DNA from: Acidimicrobiaceae bacterium
Lineage (GTDB): Bacteria > Actinomycetota > Acidimicrobiia > Acidimicrobiales > RAAP-2
Length of the DNA: 5,651 nucleotides
Reading direction: 5' to 3'
Assembly (NCBI GenBank): GCA_003135595.1
Contig: PLCI01000115.1
Span: 2,150-7,800, forward strand
Of the stretch, positions 1 to 5,651 are shown piece after piece. The position numbers were made by a program, and so were the translations under genes. The notes under the pieces are model-generated. The model was not told where the DNA came from. It made no database searches and worked only from the letters and a program-made list of their open reading frames with translations. Within the stretch, counting starts at the first letter, position 1. Each line of letters opens with the position of its first letter.

Positions 1-707
1 TCCAGGTGACAGACGTGCCCCGACCCAGGCACGACGGCGCAGGCGACCCCGCGACACGCCGCGGCGGTCGACGTCGCGACCGCGACGAAGGGATCGTCTC
101 GAGCCCCTGCCAGCATCAGCACGGGACGCTCGAGGCGGACAAGGTCGTCGAGGAGCCACCGCTGCGTGCCGAGCGAGCACCGGCGCAAGCTGTCAGCGAG
201 GCCGGCCGCCGTGTTGGACTTGCGTCCCTCGAGATCCGCCATCGAGCGCGGCAACGTCGCGAACAGGGGGTTCGCGAGCCAACGATCGAGGAAGGCGCCG
301 ACGTCGCCGCTTGCGAGGAGCTCGTCGGCGAGCGCGACGTCGCGCTCGAGTCGGCGCTCGCGCACGACGGGGTCCTCGATGCCCGTGGATGCCGACACGA
401 CGACCGTCGCGCGAAGGTTCGCGGGGGACTGGCACGCGGCGTGGAGCGCGACCCGGCCGCCCAGCGAGTAGCCGACGATGTCGAATGGTTCCCCGTCCGC
501 GGCGTCGATGACGAGGGATGCTGTCTCCTCGAGGTCGCACGAGATCGACCTCGAGCCCCCGTGACCGGGGAGGTCGACGCAGATGGTCCTGCGTCCGGGT
601 CCGAGCCGGTCAGCGAGAGGCGCCATCGACGAGCCCGTCTGTGTGAAGCCGTGGACGAGCACCACCGTCGTACCCTCGCCCGCTCGCACTGCAGCGAGGG
701 GGGACAT
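1..707 (-). CDS. menH: MenH-like SHCHC synthase (alpha/beta hydrolase), C-terminus cut by window edge
   Basis: Read on the complementary strand from an ATG at 707-705, 235 codons stay open to the window edge. The family is about 250 residues long, so only a short C-terminal tail is missing. MenH removes pyruvate from SEPHCHC to give SHCHC in cytoplasmic menaquinone synthesis. Visible in order are the oxyanion-loop motif VHGFTQTG (residues 18-25), DLPGHGGS (45-52), and the nucleophile elbow GYSLGG with Ser81. These are followed by the MenH-typical stretch DRWLANPLFATLP, the acid GARD with Asp204, and GSGHVCHL with catalytic His231 near the edge. The triad spacing fits E. coli MenH. The divergent neighbour menD makes its substrate, which supports this over a generic hydrolase. 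No Shine-Dalgarno precedes the ATG; a GTG at codon 7 is a possible alternative start. The motifs are seen directly; the exact substrate is inferred from motifs and context. Confidence 0.88.
   Translation of the reverse strand, partial: MSPLAAVRAGEGTTVVLVHGFTQTGSSMAPLADRLGPGRRTICVDLPGHGGSRSISCDLEETASLVIDAADGEPFDIVGYSLGGRVALHAACQSPANLRATVVVSASTGIEDPVVRERRLERDVALADELLASGDVGAFLDRWLANPLFATLPRSMADLEGRKSNTAAGLADSLRRCSLGTQRWLLDDLVRLERPVLMLAGARDDPFVAVATSTAAACRGVACAVVPGSGHVCHL
671..676 (+). promoter_or_regulatory. Possible -10 element for menD
   Basis: TACCCT fits the actinobacterial TAnnnT -10 pattern. It would place transcription start near 683, leaving a leader of roughly 24 bases that contains the menD Shine-Dalgarno. 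No convincing -35 hexamer is found at normal spacing, and a six-base match of this kind can arise by chance. The site lies within menH coding sequence. Confidence 0.2.
696..703 (+). promoter_or_regulatory. Shine-Dalgarno of menD
   Basis: A purine run GAGGGGGG ends 3 bases before the TTG at 707. Its GAGG core (696-699) sits 7 bases from the start. This supports the TTG as the true menD start. The site lies inside the first codons of the opposite-strand menH. Confidence 0.65.
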
Positions 708-2428
708 TGACCGCGAGCGTACCGTCAGGCGCTTCCGTCGCCGCCGCGCAAGCGGCGTTCTGCGCGTGCGCGCTCGACGAGTTCGCCCGCGGGGGCATGG
801 CGGACCTCGTCGTGTGCCCCGGCTCGCGGTCGACCCCGCTCGTGCTCGCCGCACTCGAGACGCCTGCGATCCGGGTCCACGTGCGGCTCGACGAGCGCTC
901 AGCGGGCTTCTTCGCGATCGGCCGCGCGCTCGCGACGGGGCTGCCGGTCGGCGTGGTTGTCACGTCCGGCACCGCCGCGGCGGAGCTCACCGCCGCGGTC
1001 GTCGAGGCGGACCTCGCCGGCGTCGGCATCGTGGTGGTCACCGCGGATCGCCCGCCCGAGCTGCGAGGCATCGGCGCGCCGCAGACCATCGACCAGGTGA
1101 AGCTCTACGGCAGCGCGGTCCGGCGCTACGAGGAGCCGGGTCCGATCAGACCGGATGACACGGCGTGGTGGCGCCCGTTCGCGTCGCGGCTCCTCGCCGC
1201 CGCCGTCGACGGGAGAGGGCCCGTGCACCTCAACCTCTCGCTCGTCGAGCCCCTCGACGCGCGCCCGGCGTCGATCCCCGAGGGGCGACCCGCAGGGGCG
1301 CCGTGGCGCAGGAGCCATGAGGGTTCGACCGACGCAGTCGAGCCGTTCGCTCGACTCACGGGTCAGCGCGGCCTGCTCATCGCGGGTCGTGGGGCCGGCG
1401 ACCCTGCGTTGCTGACCGAGCTCGCCGCACTTCACGGCTGGCCGCTTCTGTGCGACCCGCTCTCCGGAGCCCGCCTCGAGCACCCCCATGTGATCGTGTC
1501 GTTCGACACGCTCCTTCGGGACCACGACGTCGCCGAGCTGCTGGCGCCCGAGGTCGTCGTCCTCCTCGGTGCGGCGCCGTCATCGAGGTCGCTCGCCGAC
1601 GTGCTCGCGTCCTGGTCGCCGCGCGCGGTTGCGGTGTCGAGCTCCACGTCGCCGCCAGATCCCACAGGGATCGTGTCCGACCACGTCCTCGCATCACCCG
1701 CGTCATGGGTTCGCGCGGCCCTCGGCGTGCCGCCGCTCGGCTGTCCGAGCGAGCACCTGGAGCGCTGGCAGCTCGCCGACGCGGCGGTCCAGCGCACCTT
1801 CGACGAGCGATGCAGCGCCCAGCCCGACGAGCCCTCGGTCGCGCGACTGCTCAGCCGCGCGCTGAGCGGCGTCGCGCTCGTCGTGTCCAACTCGATGCCG
1901 GTGCGCGACCTCGAGACCTTCGGCGCACGGTCGGCGTCGCCTCCGCGCGTGCTCGCCAATCGCGGCGCCAACGGGATCGACGGAGTCGTGTCCACCGCGC
2001 TCGGCGTCGCGTCGACGAGCCGAGCGGTGGGGCTGCTCGGCGACCTCGCCTTCCTTCACGACGCCGGGTCGCTCGCCGACGGTGTCGGCGAGTACGGAGG
2101 AAGCTGCGTGCTCGTGGTTGTCGACAACCGAGGCGGCGGGATCTTCTCGTTCCTGCCGCAGTACAGGTCCGTGCCGCGCGACCAGTTCGAGCGGGTGTTC
2201 GGGACGCCGCCGACGGCGTCCGTCGCGTCCGTCGCCTCGGGGTACGGCGCGGAGGTCCGAGCAGTGAAGGACCTCGAGTCGCTGCGCCTTGGCGTGCTCG
2301 AGGGTCTCGGCGTCCAGGGCGTGACGGTCGTGATCGCCGAGGTGCCCGACCGCACGCGCAACGTCGAGGTGCACAAAGAGCTCACCGATCTCGCCATCCG
2401 GGCCGCCAAGGGCGCGCTCGGCGCGTAG
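707..2428 (+). CDS. menD: MenD, SEPHCHC synthase (ThDP-dependent)
   Basis: A 573-residue protein, close to the E. coli enzyme (556). It joins isochorismate and 2-oxoglutarate, with loss of CO2, to form SEPHCHC, the first committed menaquinone step. The N-terminal ThDP-activating domain shows PGSRSTP (38-44, Arg41), the catalytic glutamate in LDERSAG (Glu63), TSGTA (86-90) and TADRPPEL (112-119). The C-terminal half has SNSMPVRD (394-401, Arg400) and NRGANGIDG (418-426, Arg419). The ThDP/metal-binding motif begins GDLAFLHD (445-452) and ends at VVDNRGGGIFS (471-481), with Asp446 and Asn474 as likely metal ligands. The start is TTG, chosen because GAGG lies 7 bases upstream and no other ATG or GTG start precedes the conserved region. 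The start codon shares base 707 with menH on the opposite strand. A gene for CcdA follows after 21 bases, probably on the same transcript. Identification is very secure. Confidence 0.97.
   Translation: MTASVPSGASVAAAQAAFCACALDEFARGGMADLVVCPGSRSTPLVLAALETPAIRVHVRLDERSAGFFAIGRALATGLPVGVVVTSGTAAAELTAAVVEADLAGVGIVVVTADRPPELRGIGAPQTIDQVKLYGSAVRRYEEPGPIRPDDTAWWRPFASRLLAAAVDGRGPVHLNLSLVEPLDARPASIPEGRPAGAPWRRSHEGSTDAVEPFARLTGQRGLLIAGRGAGDPALLTELAALHGWPLLCDPLSGARLEHPHVIVSFDTLLRDHDVAELLAPEVVVLLGAAPSSRSLADVLASWSPRAVAVSSSTSPPDPTGIVSDHVLASPASWVRAALGVPPLGCPSEHLERWQLADAAVQRTFDERCSAQPDEPSVARLLSRALSGVALVVSNSMPVRDLETFGARSASPPRVLANRGANGIDGVVSTALGVASTSRAVGLLGDLAFLHDAGSLADGVGEYGGSCVLVVVDNRGGGIFSFLPQYRSVPRDQFERVFGTPPTASVASVASGYGAEVRAVKDLESLRLGVLEGLGVQGVTVVIAEVPDRTRNVEVHKELTDLAIRAAKGALGA
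716..721 (-). promoter_or_regulatory. Possible -10 element for a leaderless menH transcript
   Basis: On the minus strand TACGCT fits TAnnnT and ends 8 bases before the menH ATG. Transcription would therefore start at or within a base or two of the ATG. This matches the absence of a Shine-Dalgarno and the leaderless mode common in actinobacteria. No -35 match is seen upstream, where the DNA is menD coding sequence. Tentative. Confidence 0.25.
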
Positions 2429-2436
2429 CGGGCCCC

Positions 2437-2441
2437 GAGGA
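2437..2441 (+). promoter_or_regulatory. Shine-Dalgarno of ccdA
   Basis: GAGGA lies 8 bases upstream of the TTG at 2450, inside the 21-base gap after the menD stop. It favours this TTG over the in-frame GTG codons at 2474 and 2492. Confidence 0.65.
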
Positions 2442-2449
2442 CGACCGAG

Positions 2450-3223
2450 TTGACCGCCACCGTCCAGACGACCGTGACGAGCGGCTCGGCCGTGCTCGCG
2501 ATCCTGCTCGCGCTCGCGGCGGGGCTGCTCTCGTTCTTCTCGCCCTGCGTCCTGCCCCTCGTGCCCGGCTACGTCGCGTTCCTCGGCGGCTCGACGGGTG
2601 CGGGCGCGGCGGTCACGCCCGCGCCGCGCAGGGGGCGGACGATCGCGGGCGCCGTCGCGTTCGTCGTCGGCTTCTCGTTCGTCTTCGTGTCGCTCGGCAC
2701 GGTCTTCGGCGGCGTCGGCCAGTCGCTCAAGACCCACTCGAGCCTGTATGACGCGCTGTTCGGTGCGATCACGATCGTGCTCGGCCTCTTCTTCGCGGGC
2801 TGGCTGCCCCGCTCGTCGGTCCTCAACCGAGAGGTGAGGGTCCACTGGCTCCCGAGCGCGACGGTCGGCGGGGGTCTCGTGCTCGGCGTCCTGTTCGGCG
2901 TGAGCTGGACACCGTGCACCGGTCCGACGCTCGCCGCCATCCTCAGCCTCTCGGGGGCGACACCCGGCGCGTCGGCATGGCGCGGCGCGCTGCTCGCCTC
3001 GGTGTACTGCATCGGGCTGGGCCTGCCGTTCCTCGTCGCGGCGATCGCGGCGGACACCATGGCGTCGATCTCCGGCTTCGCGCGCCGGCACACGCGTCTG
3101 TTGCTCCGCGTCGGCGGTCTGATGCTCGTTGCCATCGGCGTCCTCGAGGTGACGGGGACGTGGGCGACATGCGTGCAGTGGCTCCAAGACCACGTGTTCA
3201 GCTCGTTCACGTCGCCGATCTGA
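2450..3223 (+). CDS. ccdA: CcdA/DsbD-family thiol-disulfide membrane transporter
   Basis: A 257-residue, very hydrophobic protein with about six membrane segments (roughly 14-44, 65-90, 100-118, 138-169, 179-201 and 217-236). It has the family signature SFFSPCVLPLVPGY in the first segment (Cys33) and the pseudo-repeat partner WTPCTGPTL in the fourth (Cys156). These two cysteines form the redox pair that passes electrons from cytoplasmic thioredoxin to extracytoplasmic thiol proteins, typically for cytochrome c maturation. Cys187 and Cys241 are additional. No thioredoxin-like or periplasmic DsbD domain is attached, so this is the short CcdA form. The TTG start is set by GAGGA 8 bases upstream. 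Proximity to menD places it in a respiratory neighbourhood and suggests co-transcription. No resB or resC cytochrome assembly genes are seen in the window. The family is secure; the specific client proteins are unknown. Confidence 0.92.
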   Translation: MTATVQTTVTSGSAVLAILLALAAGLLSFFSPCVLPLVPGYVAFLGGSTGAGAAVTPAPRRGRTIAGAVAFVVGFSFVFVSLGTVFGGVGQSLKTHSSLYDALFGAITIVLGLFFAGWLPRSSVLNREVRVHWLPSATVGGGLVLGVLFGVSWTPCTGPTLAAILSLSGATPGASAWRGALLASVYCIGLGLPFLVAAIAADTMASISGFARRHTRLLLRVGGLMLVAIGVLEVTGTWATCVQWLQDHVFSSFTSPI

Positions 3224-3247
3224 GGTGGCGGCGACACGTCGTCGGCG

Positions 3248-3277
3248 TCGAGACCCGAAGCGACCCTCTGGCAGACT
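3248..3277 (+). promoter_or_regulatory. Candidate promoter for a leaderless tyrS transcript
   Basis: In the 60-base gap before tyrS, CAGACT (3272-3277) partly fits TAnnnT and ends 6 bases before the ATG. TCGAGA (3248-3253) matches TTGACA at 4 of 6 positions with an 18-base spacer. No Shine-Dalgarno precedes the ATG, so a leaderless start is possible. The gap is too short for a T-box leader, and none is seen. Weak, pattern-based call. Confidence 0.25.
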
Positions 3278-3283
3278 GAACCG

Positions 3284-4573
3284 ATGCCGACGCTCACCGA
3301 GGACCTCCGGTTCCGTGGCGTCATCCATCAGGTCACCGACGAGGCGATCTTCGAGCGTCTCGACAAGGGGAGTGTGACTGCCTACATCGGCTTCGACCCG
3401 ACGTCGCGGAGCCTGCACGTCGGGAACCTCCTGCAGCTCGTCACGCTTCGGCGGCTCCAGCTCGCGGGGAACCGTCCGCTGGTCGTCGCCGGCGGCGGGA
3501 CCGGCGTCGTCGGCGATCCCGGCGGGCGCCTCGACGAGCGCCAGCTCCTCGGTGACGCCGAGCTCGCCTCGAACATCGCCGCGGTCCGCGAGCAGCTCAC
3601 GAGATACCTCGACTTCTCCGAGGCCGCGGGGGAGCGTGCCGCGCTGCTCTTGGACAACGCCACGTGGCTCCGGCACCTTCCCCTGCTCGAGTTCCTCCGC
3701 GACGTCGGGAAGCACTTCACGGTCAACCAGATGATCGCCAAGGAATCGGTCCGCTCACGCCTCGAGCGCCCCGACGTCGGGATCTCGTTCACCGAGTTCA
3801 GCTACATGCTGCTCCAGGCCTACGACTTCCTCCGGCTCCACGTCGACCACGGCTGCGACCTGCAGCTGGGCGGCTCGGACCAGTGGGGCAACATCACGAT
3901 GGGCGTGGAGTACGTCCGCAAGATCACGGGCGACCTCACCTACGGGGTCACGACCCCCCTGCTCACCAAGGCCGACGGGACGAAGCTGGGCAAGAGCACG
4001 CTCACCGACGAGAAAGTCTGGCTCGATCGCTCCCTCACGTCGCCCTTCGAGCTCTACCAGTTCTTCTTGAACATCGAAGACGAGATGGTGGGCGCGATGT
4101 TGCGACTCCTCACGTTCCTCGAGCACGACGAGATCCTCGAGCTCGAGCGCCAGACGACTGAGGCACCCGAGGCACGATTGGCACAGCGCAAGCTGGCATT
4201 CGGACTCGTCGCGTTCGTCCACTCCGAGACCGACGCCGCCGAGTCGGTCGCGACCTCAGAGGCCCTCTTCAACGAGTCCATCGCGAGCCTCGATCTCTCG
4301 ACGCTCGAGGCGGTCACCGCGGACGCCCCCTCGACGACCGTCGGCAAGGAGTCGCTCGTCGGCGGGCTGCGTGTCGTCGAGCTCCTGTCGATGACCGGCG
4401 TGTGCGCGTCGCTCGGCGAGGCTCGACGCGCGATCAGCCAGGGCGGGATCTACGTCAACAACCGGCGCGTTGCAAGCGACGATGCGACCATCGGCGTCCA
4501 GGACCTCCTGCACGACCGCTACCTGCTGCTGCGGCGGGGAAAGCGGCACCCGCACGTCGTCGTCGCACGATGA
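3284..4573 (+). CDS. tyrS: Tyrosyl-tRNA synthetase (class I, TyrS type)
   Basis: A 429-residue cytoplasmic enzyme, close to E. coli TyrRS (424), that charges tRNA-Tyr with tyrosine. The Rossmann catalytic domain opens with YIGFDPTSRSLHVGN (34-48), where HVGN is the HIGH motif. It continues with GGTGVVGDPGGR, the strongly conserved GKHFTVNQMIAKESV and GISFTEFSYMLLQAYDF, and the tyrosine-site GGSDQWGN (196-203). KLGKS (234-238) is the KMSKS loop. The C-terminal S4-like RNA-binding domain occupies roughly 355-429, including the stretch from SLGEARRAISQGGIYVNN to LLLRRGKR. The ATG gives the normal N-terminal length although no Shine-Dalgarno is visible. Its TGA overlaps the ATG of the next gene by 4 bases, implying translational coupling. 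All key motifs are intact and nothing suggests a paralogue with another role. Confidence 0.97.
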   Translation: MPTLTEDLRFRGVIHQVTDEAIFERLDKGSVTAYIGFDPTSRSLHVGNLLQLVTLRRLQLAGNRPLVVAGGGTGVVGDPGGRLDERQLLGDAELASNIAAVREQLTRYLDFSEAAGERAALLLDNATWLRHLPLLEFLRDVGKHFTVNQMIAKESVRSRLERPDVGISFTEFSYMLLQAYDFLRLHVDHGCDLQLGGSDQWGNITMGVEYVRKITGDLTYGVTTPLLTKADGTKLGKSTLTDEKVWLDRSLTSPFELYQFFLNIEDEMVGAMLRLLTFLEHDEILELERQTTEAPEARLAQRKLAFGLVAFVHSETDAAESVATSEALFNESIASLDLSTLEAVTADAPSTTVGKESLVGGLRVVELLSMTGVCASLGEARRAISQGGIYVNNRRVASDDATIGVQDLLHDRYLLLRRGKRHPHVVVAR

Positions 4574-5031
4574 GCTGGCGAGCGATGGGGGCAGCCGTGT
4601 GCGCGGGCGTGCTGCTGTGCGCGTGCTCGTGGGTGCCGCCCGCGACCGCGACGTCCAACTGGAACAAGTCGTCGTTGTTCGCGCAGGGCGCGGGCGACCT
4701 GCTCTACGACTACTCCCAGGTGCGCGTGGCGGTCGACCACCACGCCACGGCGAAGGCGGTCAGGACCTACTGCGCGTATCTCTTCACCGACGCGAACAAC
4801 GAGAACACCGACATACTCCCGACACCGGACGCCCAGCTCACGAACCTGCTGTCGACCGCAGAGGACGGTTTCATCCACGCTGCGGCCCAGTGCATGGGCA
4901 ACCCCGGTGACCAGACCGTGCAGCGATTGGTCCTCGCCGAGTGCCGGGTCGCCATCGGCTCGCTCGTGGCCGCCGTGCTGCGAGACGAGGCCGTCACCGG
5001 CACGCCGCTGGGGGTGAAGGGCATCTCGTGA
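4570..5031 (+). CDS. Small secreted protein, probable lipoprotein, unknown function
   Basis: A 153-residue protein that I do not recognise. The N-terminus is a short export signal: Arg4, a hydrophobic stretch of about residues 6-18, then LCAC with Cys19 as the likely lipidated residue. A signal peptidase I site after PPATA (Ala27) is an alternative. The mature part looks like an all-helical domain and contains Cys68, Cys108 and Cys125. An acidic, Asn-rich linker (DANNENTD, 74-81) separates the first helical segment from the cysteine-bearing C-terminal one. The ATG overlaps the tyrS stop (ATGA) and has no Shine-Dalgarno, so it depends on coupling; an in-frame ATG at 4585 is a less likely start. 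The open frame extends upstream to 4402, but that part lies over the TyrRS S4 domain and is not coding. The gene also overlaps the downstream flavin reductase by GTGA. Coding status is well supported by this packing; function is open. Confidence 0.8.
   Translation: MSWRAMGAAVCAGVLLCACSWVPPATATSNWNKSSLFAQGAGDLLYDYSQVRVAVDHHATAKAVRTYCAYLFTDANNENTDILPTPDAQLTNLLSTAEDGFIHAAAQCMGNPGDQTVQRLVLAECRVAIGSLVAAVLRDEAVTGTPLGVKGIS
5016..5021 (+). promoter_or_regulatory. Shine-Dalgarno of the flavin reductase-like gene
   Basis: GAAGGG ends 6 bases before the GTG at 5028, inside the last codons of the lipoprotein gene. It supports the GTG start over a later in-frame ATG at 5091, which would remove conserved N-terminal residues. 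Confidence 0.6.
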
Positions 5032-5588
5032 CCCCTCTCAGCTTCGCCGACGATACCGACGGCGCCCGACGACGGCGATTGCTCTGGTCGATGCCGACGG
5101 GCATCTACGTGGTCGGCTCGACGGGCGGCACCAAGGGGCCCTACAACCTCATGACCCACAGCCTCGCTGTCCAGGTCGCGACCGAGCCGTGCGTGGTCGC
5201 GCTCGCGATCGACGTCACGGCGCTCACGCACGGCAACCTCGAGGCGACCGGGGTCGCGACGCTCTCGGTGCTTCGCCGAGACCAGCGCGACCTGGTCCGG
5301 CGATTCGTGAAGCCCGTCTCCGAAGTCGAGCTCGACGAGCGGGGTCGACCGCGGACCATGGCGGGCGTCGAGGTCCTTGTCGCCGCCTCGGGTGCGCCGT
5401 GTCTCGCCGATGCCGCGGGGTGCCTCGACCTCGGCGTCGTCGACAAGGTCGCCTTTGCGAGCCACACGCTGTTCTGCTGCGAGGTGCGCGCCGTCGCGGT
5501 CGCCGCCGAGGTCCTGGAGGGACCGGCGTCGGCGCATCACGCCGCCATCCTCCGCATGGAGGACACCAAGATGAACTACGGCGGTTAG
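5028..5588 (+). CDS. Flavin reductase-like FMN-binding split-barrel protein
   Basis: A 186-residue cytoplasmic protein with the layout of the flavin reductase / FMN-binding split-barrel family. It shows MPTGIYVVGS (22-31), the flavin-binding loop PYNLMTHSLAVQVATEPCVVALAID (38-62), and HGNLEATGVATLSVL (68-82). The C-terminal half contains FASHTLFCCEV (143-153), and the tail LRMEDTKMNYGG (175-186) is of a kind seen in this family. Members use NAD(P)H to reduce bound or free FMN/FAD, often for a partner monooxygenase, but some bind flavin or heme for other purposes. No partner oxygenase gene is visible here, so the substrate and partner are unknown. The GTG start overlaps the preceding stop by 4 bases and has GAAGGG at good spacing. 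The TAG stop overlaps the stop of a convergent gene. Fold assignment is firm; specific activity is inferred from the family. Confidence 0.85.
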   Translation: MTPLSFADDTDGARRRRLLWSMPTGIYVVGSTGGTKGPYNLMTHSLAVQVATEPCVVALAIDVTALTHGNLEATGVATLSVLRRDQRDLVRRFVKPVSEVELDERGRPRTMAGVEVLVAASGAPCLADAAGCLDLGVVDKVAFASHTLFCCEVRAVAVAAEVLEGPASAHHAAILRMEDTKMNYGG

Positions 5589-5651
5589 TCCGCCTCGGCG
5601 CTCGGCCGCAGGTCGACGCGCAGGGTCAGGATGCCGTCGTCCAGCTCGGCG
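5585..5651 (-). CDS. C-terminal end of a convergent gene, product unknown
   Basis: Read from the right edge on the complementary strand, 21 codons end in TAA at 5587-5585 and give the tail AELDDGILTLRVDLRPSAEAD. The residue mix looks like a real protein end, with a strand-like hydrophobic stretch followed by an acidic tail. The other minus-strand frame I translated there is Arg/Gly-rich and unconvincing. The stop overlaps the flavin reductase TAG within TTAG. The fragment is too short to assign a family. Confidence 0.5.
   Translation of the reverse strand, partial: AELDDGILTLRVDLRPSAEAD

Noticed and set aside
6..710. A 234-codon plus-strand open frame at the left edge
   Set aside because: It is the exact antisense of menH, whose minus-strand translation carries the full catalytic triad. 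The plus-strand product has no recognisable motif.
1450..2751. A 433-codon plus-strand open frame overlapping menD and ccdA
   Set aside because: Its translation is dominated by Arg and Ala with no domain signal, and it crosses the end of menD and the start of ccdA out of frame. It is a frame shadow.
3211..3235. Hairpin around the ccdA stop (7-base perfect stem, 11-base loop) as a terminator
   Set aside because: GTCGCCG pairs with CGGCGAC, but there is no T tract after it, half the stem is coding sequence, and short GC stems are common by chance at this GC content.
1703..3715. A 670-codon open frame on the minus strand
   Set aside because: It runs antisense through menD, ccdA and the start of tyrS, all with firm family motifs. 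Its translation is Arg/Glu/Asp-rich low-complexity sequence, as expected from the opposite strand of GC-rich codons.
4402..4569. Upstream in-frame extension of the lipoprotein gene
   Set aside because: It lies over the TyrRS S4 domain, gives an Arg-rich sequence and would bury the export signal. The ATG at 4570 with the ATGA overlap is the better start.
4585..4587. Alternative ATG start for the lipoprotein gene
   Set aside because: It has no Shine-Dalgarno and would remove the positively charged residue Arg4 before the hydrophobic stretch. The upstream ATG also has the coupled ATGA arrangement.
4941..5027. Upstream in-frame extension of the flavin reductase-like gene
   Set aside because: It overlaps the lipoprotein gene, is Arg-rich and lies before a well-placed Shine-Dalgarno and GTG at 5028.

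Overview
The window is a GC-rich, gene-dense chromosomal segment of a bacterium. High GC, TTG and GTG starts, start/stop overlaps between genes and the protein sequences all point to an actinobacterium-like host. A deep branch such as Acidimicrobiia is possible, but that is inference. The window holds ordinary respiratory and translation housekeeping genes plus one uncharacterised secreted protein. I see no mobile element, CRISPR array, tRNA, rRNA or sign of recent transfer.

Layout. Minus strand 707 to the left edge: a nearly complete menH-type alpha/beta hydrolase, cut by the window at its C-terminus. Plus strand 707-2428: menD, whose TTG start shares base 707 with the menH ATG. Plus strand 2450-3223: a six-helix CcdA/DsbD-type thiol-disulfide transporter, 21 bases after menD. 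Plus strand 3284-4573: tyrS, after a 60-base gap. Plus strand 4570-5031: a small lipoprotein or secreted protein of unknown function, overlapping tyrS by 4 bases (ATGA). Plus strand 5028-5588: a flavin reductase-like FMN-binding protein, overlapping the lipoprotein gene by 4 bases (GTGA). Minus strand from the right edge to 5585: the last 21 codons of a convergent gene whose stop overlaps the flavin reductase stop.

How the genes work together. MenD and MenH catalyse consecutive steps of menaquinone synthesis (isochorismate to SEPHCHC, then SEPHCHC to SHCHC). CcdA carries reducing equivalents across the membrane for cytochrome c maturation or other extracytoplasmic thiol chemistry, so the left half is a respiratory-chain assembly neighbourhood. 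tyrS, the lipoprotein gene and the flavin reductase gene look like a translationally coupled trio. TyrRS has no obvious functional link to the two genes behind it. The least explained item is the cysteine-containing lipoprotein between TyrRS and the flavin reductase.

No new biological system is apparent. The points most worth checking are the head-to-head overlap of the menH and menD starts, the loss in MenD of an arginine known as an allosteric ligand in the mycobacterial enzyme, and the unknown lipoprotein.
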